Below are positions 1-5,318 of a stretch of 7,771 nucleotides of DNA, piece after piece (the stretch's first letter is position 1; every line of letters begins with the position of its first letter). The notes under the pieces were generated by a model. That model was not told the origin of the DNA, did not search any database, and worked only from the letters and a program-made list of their open reading frames with translations. The position numbers were made by a program, and so were the translations under genes. Origin of the DNA: Candidatus Electronema nielsenii (GTDB lineage Bacteria > Desulfobacterota > Desulfobulbia > Desulfobulbales > Desulfobulbaceae); the NCBI GenBank assembly GCA_026122915.1, contig JAGIXO010000080.1, forward strand, positions 1-7,771, written 5' to 3'.

Positions 1-363
1 TAGTCAACAGGAATATGTCGTTCGTCGTCAGTCCACAACATTGTGACAAGATTAATGCCTGAAACAACTCGTTTGTGCTTGCCAGACCAATGACGGTTCA
101 CCAGTTCAATCTTGCGGCTGTAGAATTTGTCCAACGTGCTGTCATCGATGATCAAGCATCCTTTGTTGATGAGCTTGCGCTTTCGACCACAGCAGCCGTT
201 CAGTCGTCGGGATAAGCCGGTGAAGCTGGCGCGTATAGGCATCATGCGCAGGCCCCTTCTCTTGCTAAGGACTGACCCGCTCCGCTTCCGCGCTGCTGTA
301 AACTCGCTGGATGCCGATTAAAAAATCAATATAATCGTAATCACTTACTTTGGATTTATTCAT
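1..363 (-). pseudogene. Decayed IS701/IS4-like DDE transposase, 5' part
   Basis: Read on the minus strand, an ATG at 363-361 opens MNKSKVSDYDYIDFLIGIQR and runs 32 codons to an in-frame TAG at 267-265. The same frame continues past the stop with plausible transposase sequence (QEKGPAHDAYTRQLHRL). Around positions 174-185 the coding signal moves to another frame, giving KLINKGCLIIDDSTLDKFYS, then RKIELVNRHWSGKHKRVV and GINLVTMLWTD up to the window edge. The IDDST stretch fits the first catalytic Asp of DDE transposases, and the HWSGKHKRVVSGIN block is typical of the IS701/IS4-like group as I remember it. One nonsense mutation plus one net +1/-2 frameshift make this a dead copy. The 3' two thirds lie outside the window. 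Family identity is fairly sure; the exact IS name is not known. Confidence 0.8.
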
Positions 364-405
364 TCTGATAGGTTAACTGATTTTTACCAACTGCGTAACT
401 CCTAC
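364..405. mobile_element. Probable terminal region of the insertion sequence
   Basis: This short stretch lies between the transposase start and pheA. It contains, read on the minus strand, AGGAGTTACGCA (403-392). That resembles the ends of several bacterial insertion sequences, so the element boundary may be near 403-406. The opposite end and any target duplication are outside the window, so the boundary is a guess. Confidence 0.3.
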
Positions 406-435
406 CACTATCCAAATTTCTTTTGAACATAAAAC

Positions 436-1542
436 ATGCCAATGGATGAGAAAAAGAAAAACATCGCCCAAGTTCGGCAGCGCATCGACGACATAGACAC
501 CGCAATGCTGACGCTGCTTCAAGAGCGCCTCGACTGCGCCCTGACCATCGGCAGGCTGAAGAAAGAGGCCAATCTGGCGAGCTGGGATCCCCGGCGCGAG
601 CGCGAGGTGTATAAACGCCTGCTGGCGGACAATCAGCAGAAGTTCCCGGAGAATGCCCTGCGCAGTATCTTCCATGAGATTATGACCACCTGCCGCCTGG
701 CGCAGAAGGACGTGGAAGTGGCCTTTCTTGGGCCGGAAGCCACCTTCTCGCATCTTGCGGCGGTGCGGTATTTCGGGCCTGCGGCGCAGTACCGGCCGGT
801 TGCTTCCATTGAAGATGCCTTTCTGGAAGTGGAGAAAGGCCGTGTTCAGTACGGCATCGTTCCAGTGGAGAATTCCATTGAAGGCTCAATCGCTTTGACC
901 TTGGACTCATTCATGAAGTACAAGGTCAGCATCTGCGGCGAGCTGCATCTATCTGTTCGGCAGAATCTGGTGTGCAGCTCAGGCAATCTGAAGGATATCC
1001 AGATTGTGGCCTCTCATGCCCAGCCCTTGGCGCAATGCCGGGAATGGCTGCGCAAGAACCTGCTTGGCATTTCCACGCTGGAGGTTTCCTCCACTGCGGC
1101 AGCGGCGAAGATGGCGGCGGACAATCCCAACATCGGTGCTATTGCCAGCGAGCTGGCGGTCAAGCACTACGAGGTGCAGATTGCCGTGCCGGGCATCGAG
1201 GATCATCAGGGCAACACCACCCGCTTTCTGGTCATCGGCAGCCATGCCCAGCCGCGCAGCGGCAGCGACAAAACTTCGCTCCTGCTGGGCACAGCGGACA
1301 AGCCCGGTGCGCTCAACGAGGCTCTGAGCATTCTCTCGGCCAAGAACATCAACCTGACCAAGCTGGAATCAAGGCCGGTCAAGGGCAAGCGGTGGAAGTA
1401 TCAGTTCTTCTTAGACATGCTCGGTCACAGTGATGATCAGATCATTCAGGAAGCCTGCACCGAGCTGCAACACATCTGCCCTTCGTTCCGGCTGCTTGGC
1501 TCGTATCCCAAAGCTGCTGACCCTGAAGCGGAACACATCTGA
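436..1542 (+). CDS. pheA: Bifunctional chorismate mutase / prephenate dehydratase (P-protein)
   Basis: This cytoplasmic enzyme converts chorismate to prephenate and then to phenylpyruvate, the committed steps of phenylalanine synthesis. Residues ~9-91 form an AroQ-type chorismate mutase. R14, R31, K42, D51, R54, E55 and Q90 align by eye with the E. coli P-protein active-site residues R11, R28, K39, D48, R51, E52 and Q88. Residues ~93-270 are prephenate dehydratase, with GIVPVENSIEGS (140-151), a SHAQPLAQC variant of the SHPQ block, and the catalytic TRF at 262-264. The ACT regulatory domain follows, with GALN (291-294) and ESRP (311-314), so phenylalanine feedback inhibition is expected. The 368-aa length is normal. 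The start is 436 or the ATG at 442; a stop at 430 rules out extension. No clear Shine-Dalgarno precedes either ATG, and an IS relic ends just upstream. Function is sure. Confidence 0.97.
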   Translation: MPMDEKKKNIAQVRQRIDDIDTAMLTLLQERLDCALTIGRLKKEANLASWDPRREREVYKRLLADNQQKFPENALRSIFHEIMTTCRLAQKDVEVAFLGPEATFSHLAAVRYFGPAAQYRPVASIEDAFLEVEKGRVQYGIVPVENSIEGSIALTLDSFMKYKVSICGELHLSVRQNLVCSSGNLKDIQIVASHAQPLAQCREWLRKNLLGISTLEVSSTAAAAKMAADNPNIGAIASELAVKHYEVQIAVPGIEDHQGNTTRFLVIGSHAQPRSGSDKTSLLLGTADKPGALNEALSILSAKNINLTKLESRPVKGKRWKYQFFLDMLGHSDDQIIQEACTELQHICPSFRLLGSYPKAADPEAEHI

Positions 1543-1544
1543 AT

Positions 1545-1578
1545 GGCTGACCTGCTGTGCATGAACAGCAGGTCGGCC
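1545..1578. terminator. Strong hairpin just after pheA
   Basis: Arms 1545-1558 and 1565-1578 pair over 14 bp with one G-T wobble around the six-base loop GCATGA. It starts 2 bases after the pheA stop, so it is a likely terminator or mRNA-stabilising stem. There is no clear T tract on either side. It also lies immediately downstream of a possible minus-strand gene tail ending at 1582, so it could serve both strands. Confidence 0.6.
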
Positions 1579-1581
1579 AGC

Positions 1582-1671
1582 TTACGCTGTCTTCACATCC
1601 AGAATGTCAACCAGCCTGCCTGCGTAGCTGTTGCGCACCAAGCTGGACAAGGCGGCACCTGACAGACAGCG
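1582..1671 (-). pseudogene. Possible C-terminal remnant of an unidentified gene
   Basis: On the minus strand a 29-codon open stretch reads RCLSGAALSSLVRNSYAGRL then VDILDVKTA and a TAA at 1584-1582. It is closed upstream by an in-frame TGA at 1677-1675. The composition is protein-like (amphipathic, no low-complexity run), and a strong hairpin follows the stop after 3 bases, as expected at a true gene end. No start codon or ribosome binding site was found. I do not recognise the family. It may be the tail of a gene whose body was deleted, or a chance reading. Confidence 0.25.
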
Positions 1672-1687
1672 AATTCAAGGAAGGGAA

Positions 1688-1724
1688 ATCCGGCTCCCTA
1701 TAGATGGGAAATTGGGAGCCGGAT
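1688..1724 (-). terminator. Terminator hairpin of the outer-membrane protein operon
   Basis: Arms ATCCGGCTCCC (1688-1698) and GGGAGCCGGAT (1714-1724) are a perfect 11-bp inverted repeat with a 15-base loop. On the minus strand the stem is followed by a pyrimidine-rich TTTCCCTTCCTT run. It lies 22 bases past the stop of the 2622-1747 gene. The plus side has no T tract, so the minus orientation is favoured. Confidence 0.7.
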
Positions 1725-1746
1725 CAGGGCTGCATGAGGGCAACGT

Positions 1747-2622
1747 TTACAGAGAGAAGACAAAGCCAAAGGTGACTGCCGACTGATCTTCGAGATTATT
1801 ATCAGGATCTTCGCCGTTCCAGTACTCCAGTTTCACCCCAAGGCTGTCATTATTCTTTTCTTTAGGGATGAGGTAGTATATTGCTTTTACCTTGAATATG
1901 TTGAAGTCATCCTTGCCGTCGTCGAACTTACCGGAAGCGGTCAGCTCTTTTCGGTATGTATTCGATAGAGTAAACGTCAACTTGTTATCTTTCATAACTA
2001 GAGGAACAAGAGTCACTCCGGCTTCAACTTTTGCCCGCAGCGTATTGCCATCCGCACCATTGGCAGCATCTTCGTAGACAACGCCTCCTGACAGCTCCGG
2101 CTGGATGCGCAAGATATCGGAGATGGGAAGAGAGCTTCCTAATCCAAAAGGACTGTACAGCGGCGTGAACATAAGTGTTGGCATCCATGACTCATCGTCG
2201 CTTACTCCATCCCATTTGTACTTAAGTGCGCCATCTGTCCATACGGCAAATGTTGCAGGATCGCCAATAGTGTACGATCCTGCAACCCCAGCCAAAAGCA
2301 CATCCTGTTCTTGTTTAAGCGCAGTATTCCTGTTGTATTCCATAATAGGCGATACGGCCCAACGCACATCGTCCATCAAGAGGTAAGAGACTCCTATATT
2401 CATGGCATAAGAATCTTCTCCATCACTAGGACTGGTAAAGTTAATTGATGCAGCTCCATTGTCTTTCAGAAGATTGCCGTCTGCGGTCTCGCCAACAGTC
2501 AGCTTGTCAAACCAAGAAGGGGTGTCGTTTTGGGTATCAGCCTGAGCAAAAGCAGTTGCCAAACAAAGAAGAGCTGCACTCATGGTGCTGATGATTTTGA
2601 TTGTATTCTTCATATCACTCAC
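1747..2622 (-). CDS. Predicted outer-membrane beta-barrel protein, family unknown
   Basis: The product has a Sec signal peptide (MKNTIKIISTMSAALLCLAT, with likely cleavage after AFA or AQA). About 260 mature residues follow, dominated by alternating hydrophobic/polar strands such as YAMNIGVSYLLMD, VLLAGVAGSYTIG, KLTFTLSNTYRKEL, FKVKAIYYLIP and LGVKLEYWN, with acidic turn loops between them. The C-terminus VTFGFVFSL resembles a final barrel strand, though it ends in Leu rather than Phe. I count roughly 10-12 strands. I do not recognise the family; a channel or structural barrel is an inference. The start is either GTG at 2622 (AAGGAG nine bases upstream) or ATG at 2613 (AAGGTGA five bases upstream), giving 291 or 288 residues. 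The upstream small gene stops at 2624, so the two are probably translationally coupled. Base composition is visibly more AT-rich than argS. Confidence 0.8.
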   Translation of the reverse strand: MSDMKNTIKIISTMSAALLCLATAFAQADTQNDTPSWFDKLTVGETADGNLLKDNGAASINFTSPSDGEDSYAMNIGVSYLLMDDVRWAVSPIMEYNRNTALKQEQDVLLAGVAGSYTIGDPATFAVWTDGALKYKWDGVSDDESWMPTLMFTPLYSPFGLGSSLPISDILRIQPELSGGVVYEDAANGADGNTLRAKVEAGVTLVPLVMKDNKLTFTLSNTYRKELTASGKFDDGKDDFNIFKVKAIYYLIPKEKNNDSLGVKLEYWNGEDPDNNLEDQSAVTFGFVFSL

Positions 2623-2623
2623 C

Positions 2624-2905
2624 TTATTTTGCTCCTTTAGGTATTTTGCTCAATATGAGGTCGATGACATTCTTGACAGTCTTGCAGGCAACAGCCTCAT
2701 GCAGGACGACCTTATCGCCTCCAAACTTCTGGGATATCTTTGTATACGACACAGCAAGTGCTCCAATCATCTCTTGAGCAAGCAAAAGATCATCACTGAG
2801 GCTTAATTCCTCATTGTCATAAATCTCACCTTCTCTTTCCGGCATATTTGCAACAACGGCGAGCAGATGCACTGCTTTCTTTTTTACATCTTCACGAGTA
2901 GTCAT
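2624..2905 (-). CDS. Small acyl-carrier-protein-like protein, function unknown
   Basis: This 93-aa acidic, mostly helical protein has a strong ribosome binding site (AGGAGG five bases before the ATG at 2905). It has no signal peptide, so it should be cytoplasmic. The layout recalls acyl carrier proteins: an N-terminal helix (TREDVKKKAVHLLAVVANM), an acidic loop (EIYDNEELSLSDDL), a middle helix (AQEMIGALAVSYTKI), and a closing TVKNVIDLIL that matches the typical last ACP helix. The DSL phosphopantetheine serine is not evident: the place where it is expected reads DDLLLAQEM. If ACP-like, it may therefore be non-carrying or divergent. It is the first gene of a two-gene operon with the barrel protein downstream, one base from the next start codon. 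The gene itself is well supported; the ACP resemblance is weak and judged by eye only. Confidence 0.7.
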   Translation of the reverse strand: MTTREDVKKKAVHLLAVVANMPEREGEIYDNEELSLSDDLLLAQEMIGALAVSYTKISQKFGGDKVVLHEAVACKTVKNVIDLILSKIPKGAK

Positions 2906-2964
2906 AGCATCCTCCTGTTAGTCATATTGTTCTCTTGCATAGAAAGGCGGATAGCCTTATTTTT

Positions 2965-2994
2965 ATTCAATCACCACAACGTGGTTCTTGTCAA
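2965..2994 (-). promoter_or_regulatory. Sigma-70-type promoter of the small-protein/barrel operon
   Basis: On the minus strand a perfect TTGACA (2994-2989) is followed after 18 bases by TTGAAT (2970-2965), a four-of-six match to TATAAT. The spacer holds the palindrome ACCAC-AAC-GTGGT as read on plus (2973-2985), a good candidate operator for a repressor. The predicted transcript would start near 2958, giving a leader of about 50 bases. Confidence 0.55.
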
Positions 2995-3081
2995 GCTGTT
3001 TCTCACGCTGAGATCATTTTGTGCCAGCAGAGAACTTGATCAATTTCAGTACAGAAACAAGCAGAAGATGGCAGGAAAAGG

Positions 3082-3111
3082 CGCAGAGGCAATACAGGGG
3101 TTGCCTCTGCG
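3082..3111 (-). terminator. Orphan terminator-like hairpin
   Basis: Arms CGCAGAGGCAA (3082-3092) and TTGCCTCTGCG (3101-3111) pair perfectly over 11 bp around an 8-base loop. Read on minus, the stem is followed by CCTTTTCC, a weak T tract. No intact minus-strand gene lies upstream of it. It may be left over from a lost gene, or it may insulate the downstream promoter. Confidence 0.45.
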
Positions 3112-3177
3112 TTCGGAAGGAGGGGGAAGGGATTATTTTGCAGTGAAGCTGCTTTAGTTCAGAGTTGCAAGTCCTAT

Positions 3178-3267
3178 ATTAGACCTCTTGCATAAGTGAA
3201 ACATCTTGATAAACGTCGAACGCTTAAAATCTTCATCGCTGAGGTGCTGCACTGTTTCGTATCTCAT
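3178..3267 (-). pseudogene. Transposase N-terminus remnant inside the miniature element
   Basis: From the minus-strand ATG at 3267-3265 the frame reads MRYETVQHLSDEDFKRST followed by FIKMFHLCKRSN through the inverted repeat. The family normally begins with a similar ETVKxLSDEDFKR block followed by an LTGVKR-type segment and then STFxKM. Here KR joins directly to STF, as if a segment between two KR repeats had dropped out. The sequence then runs into the terminal repeat. The frame stops at 3156-3154, outside the element. The family comparison is from memory. Confidence 0.6.
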
Positions 3268-3311
3268 CTACCAACTTTATCAAATAGTTCCACTTATGCA
3301 AGAGGTCTAAT
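3178..3311. mobile_element. Miniature IS5-type element (MITE-like) with 25-bp inverted ends
   Basis: Ends 3178-3202 and 3287-3311 are inverted repeats matching at 24 of 25 positions, with outer sequence ATTAGACCTCTTGCATAAG and its complement. The whole unit is only 134 bp. TTA/TAA or TA at the outer edges may include the target duplication. The interior carries the first codons of an IS5-like transposase on the minus strand, so this is an internally deleted derivative rather than an unrelated repeat. It cannot move without a transposase supplied elsewhere. It sits exactly at the broken edge of the RND pump fragment. Confidence 0.8.
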
Positions 3312-3765
3312 GATCGCTCGCAGTCATCATGACCGGTATTGGCGGGCAGTTGTAGCGGTGAATAACGCTATTGTGCTGATCGATTATACCAACCAGCTGC
3401 GAAGTAACGGCTTTGCTGTCCGCGAGGCAGTGGTGCTGGCCGGTGCTACCCGTTTACGGCCTGTGCTGCTGACTGCGATCACTACCATTCTTGGTCTCGT
3501 GCCAATGATCACCGGCGTATCCTACGACTTCCGTAACCTCACCATGTCTTGGGTCAGCGAGTCCAGCCAGTTCTGGCAATCAATGGCGGTTGCAGTCAGC
3601 TTCGGCCTGCTGGCAGCCACCTTTCTGACCTTAGTTGTGATGCCAACGCTCTATTTTTTTGCTGGAGCAGGGGAAGGAAAATCTGGTACTCGGCAAAAAC
3701 AGACTCGACAGGAAGAGATGGGGGCTGTATTCTTTGCTGTCCGGGGAGTCAGCGAGTCAGCATAG
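3310..3765 (+). pseudogene. C-terminal stump of an RND efflux transporter
   Basis: The open frame contains VNNAIVLIDYTNQLRSNGF, then EAVVLAGATRLRPVLLTAIT and TILGLVPMITGVSYDF, followed by SSQFWQSMAVAVSFGL and LLAATFLTLVVMPTLYFF. These match the last transmembrane segments (about TM10-12) of AcrB/MexB-type inner-membrane pumps, which are normally over 1000 residues. All earlier parts are missing. Just upstream, VIMTGIG occurs in a different frame (3323-3343), corresponding to the conserved segment before VVVNNAIVLIDY. The junction therefore carries a small deletion plus frameshift. The open frame can be extended back to an ATG at 3196, but that part is miniature-element sequence and the fused protein is artificial. 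The tail after LYFF is lysine/glutamine-rich. It cannot be a working pump. It is probably the relic of an efflux operon with the tolC-like gene downstream. Confidence 0.88.
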
Positions 3766-3781
3766 CTTTTTGGATTGAAAT

Positions 3782-3820
3782 TCCATATTTTCATGGAGAA
3801 AAGCCATACAATTGCATGGC
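3782..3820 (+). promoter_or_regulatory. Candidate tolC promoter with tandem inverted repeats
   Basis: Two dyads lie side by side: TCCAT-N6-ATGGA (3782-3797) and GCCAT-N8-ATGGC (3803-3820). Their centres are 22 bases, about two helical turns, apart. The second contains TACAAT (3807-3812), a five-of-six -10 box. No convincing -35 box precedes it, which would suit an activator-dependent promoter. The predicted leader is about 45 bases. This suggests, but does not prove, control by a dimeric regulator. Confidence 0.35.
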
Positions 3821-3863
3821 AGAAAATAAATTTTCCTACCTCTGATACACACAGGAGAAGATG

Positions 3864-5273
3864 ATGAAACGGATAACATTTGCTTTGCTGGCTGGTTGCT
3901 TGATGCTCACTCCACCAGCTTGGGGCAAAAAAACAAAAGAGAAACCTAAACCTGTCGAAGAACAGGCGGTAGCCGTAGCTGCCGAACCTGTGGCCCCCCC
4001 TCCTGTCAAGGCCAAGATGCTGGAGCTAACAGAAGCCCAGCGGATCGCCTTGCAGGGCAATCCGGGCATCGGTGCGGCGCAGGCGAGGATTGAGCAAGCC
4101 AAGGCCAAGATCAAGCAGGTGATTGCCGCCCAGCAGCCCAGCGTCGATGTAGTGGCCAATTTAGGCGCACAGAGCGATCAAGAGGGTGAGATCAGCGAAA
4201 ACAGTTCTCTCGGTTTACAGGCTTCTTGGCTGCTGTTCGACGGATATTCTCGCAAATTTCAGCAAGAGCAGGCCGAGTACGGGGAAAAATCCTTCGCCGC
4301 TGCTAAACGGAACAGTCAGCGACTCTTGATCGCTGCGGTTGCCGATGCCTTTTTCAATGCCCAATTAGCGAAAACTTCCATCGAAATCGCCGCTGGAGAT
4401 CGGGAGTTTTATGAGCAACAGCTCAAAGATGCCCAGCACCGCTTTGAGGCCGGCACCGGCTCTTGGGGCGACGTGTTGAACATCAGGGTGCAGGTCAATT
4501 CGGCTAAAAACAGCGTCATCAGTGCGCAGCGTCAGCATGAGGCGGCGCGTTACGGTTTATCAGCCCTGCTCGGTGTTGAGGATTCTGCCTTGCCAGAGCT
4601 GTCCGAGTTAGATAAAAAATTTAGTCCGCCCGATGAAAGCATGGCCGTTAACACCGAGACCTTGATCAGCGAAGCTCTGAAAAATCGACCGGATGTGAAA
4701 AAGCTGACCTTGCAAATCAAGGGAGCGGAGGCTGGAGTTCAGCAGGCCGAGGCGCAGAATTCGCCCAAAGTACAAGTCAAGGGGCAGGCAGGGGCGGTCA
4801 GTCAAAAGAACCTTTTCCCGGAAAGCGATGATATCGGCGCGTCCGTGGGTCTGAGCTTGAGCTGGAATCTTTATTCTGGCGGTGCGGTTGAGGCAGCGGC
4901 GATGGAAGCACGGCAGGCGAAAAGGGAGGCCGCCTACGGCTACGCTGATTTACGCAATAGCATTACGGCGGAAATAAAACAAGATGCTGCTCTGCTCGCA
5001 GCGGCAGCCAAGTTAGTGCGGCTTCAGCAGGAAAGCGTCGATTTAGTCAAAGAAAACCGAAAACTGGCTCAGAGTGAATACGAGGCAGGAGCATCCTCAC
5101 TTGTTCGGCTCAACGAGGCCCAGCGTGACTTGACGATCACATACGGGCGGCTGGCGCAGGCAGTTGTTGCATACCATCAAGCCCGGCATCAACTGCTCGC
5201 CGCCGCAGGAAAAAATCTGGAGCCGTTCACCGATCTCTTGGAAGTACAAGTGAAGACCCCCAAAGTGGAATAG
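3864..5273 (+). CDS. TolC-family outer-membrane efflux channel protein
   Basis: TolC-type proteins form trimeric barrel-and-tunnel channels that carry drugs or proteins across the outer membrane together with an inner-membrane pump and an adaptor. The ~469-aa length is typical. After an export signal and a Lys/Pro/Ala-rich linker, two homologous OEP repeats are visible. The first starts at about LELTEAQRIALQGNPGI and includes ASWLLFDGYSRKFQQ; the second starts at about LISEALKNRPDVKKL and includes SLSWNLYSGG and SEYEAGASSLVRLNEAQRDL. Long Ala/Gln/Glu-rich stretches fit the helical tunnel. AGGAG (3853-3857) lies 6 bases before the ATG at 3864 and only 3 before the ATG at 3861, so 3864 is preferred. 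The signal MKRITFALLAGC resembles a very short lipobox, but cleavage after PPAWG is also possible. Its pump partner upstream is a stump and no adaptor gene is visible. Confidence 0.93.
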   Translation: MKRITFALLAGCLMLTPPAWGKKTKEKPKPVEEQAVAVAAEPVAPPPVKAKMLELTEAQRIALQGNPGIGAAQARIEQAKAKIKQVIAAQQPSVDVVANLGAQSDQEGEISENSSLGLQASWLLFDGYSRKFQQEQAEYGEKSFAAAKRNSQRLLIAAVADAFFNAQLAKTSIEIAAGDREFYEQQLKDAQHRFEAGTGSWGDVLNIRVQVNSAKNSVISAQRQHEAARYGLSALLGVEDSALPELSELDKKFSPPDESMAVNTETLISEALKNRPDVKKLTLQIKGAEAGVQQAEAQNSPKVQVKGQAGAVSQKNLFPESDDIGASVGLSLSWNLYSGGAVEAAAMEARQAKREAAYGYADLRNSITAEIKQDAALLAAAAKLVRLQQESVDLVKENRKLAQSEYEAGASSLVRLNEAQRDLTITYGRLAQAVVAYHQARHQLLAAAGKNLEPFTDLLEVQVKTPKVE

Positions 5274-5284
5274 GGCAAGGGCAA

Positions 5285-5308
5285 AGTGGGCAGTTTTTAC
5301 TGCCCACT
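5285..5308. terminator. Shared terminator hairpin between convergent tolC-like gene and argS
   Basis: AGTGGGCAG (5285-5293) and CTGCCCACT (5300-5308) form a perfect 9-bp stem with loop TTTTTA. It sits between the stop of the tolC-like gene (5273) and the stop of argS (5319), so it probably ends transcripts from both sides. Neither flank has a long T run. Confidence 0.65.
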
Positions 5309-5318
5309 CGTGACAATA

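Noticed and set aside
127..321. 64-codon plus-strand frame at the left end
   Set aside because: It lies opposite the transposase relic, whose minus-strand reading matches a known family and explains the sequence.
397..434. Possible pheA promoter boxes
   Set aside because: The best pairs match only about half of the consensus bases, too weak to report as a promoter.
972..1433. 153-codon plus-strand frame inside pheA
   Set aside because: Out-of-frame shadow of pheA; low-quality Gly/Gln-rich composition.
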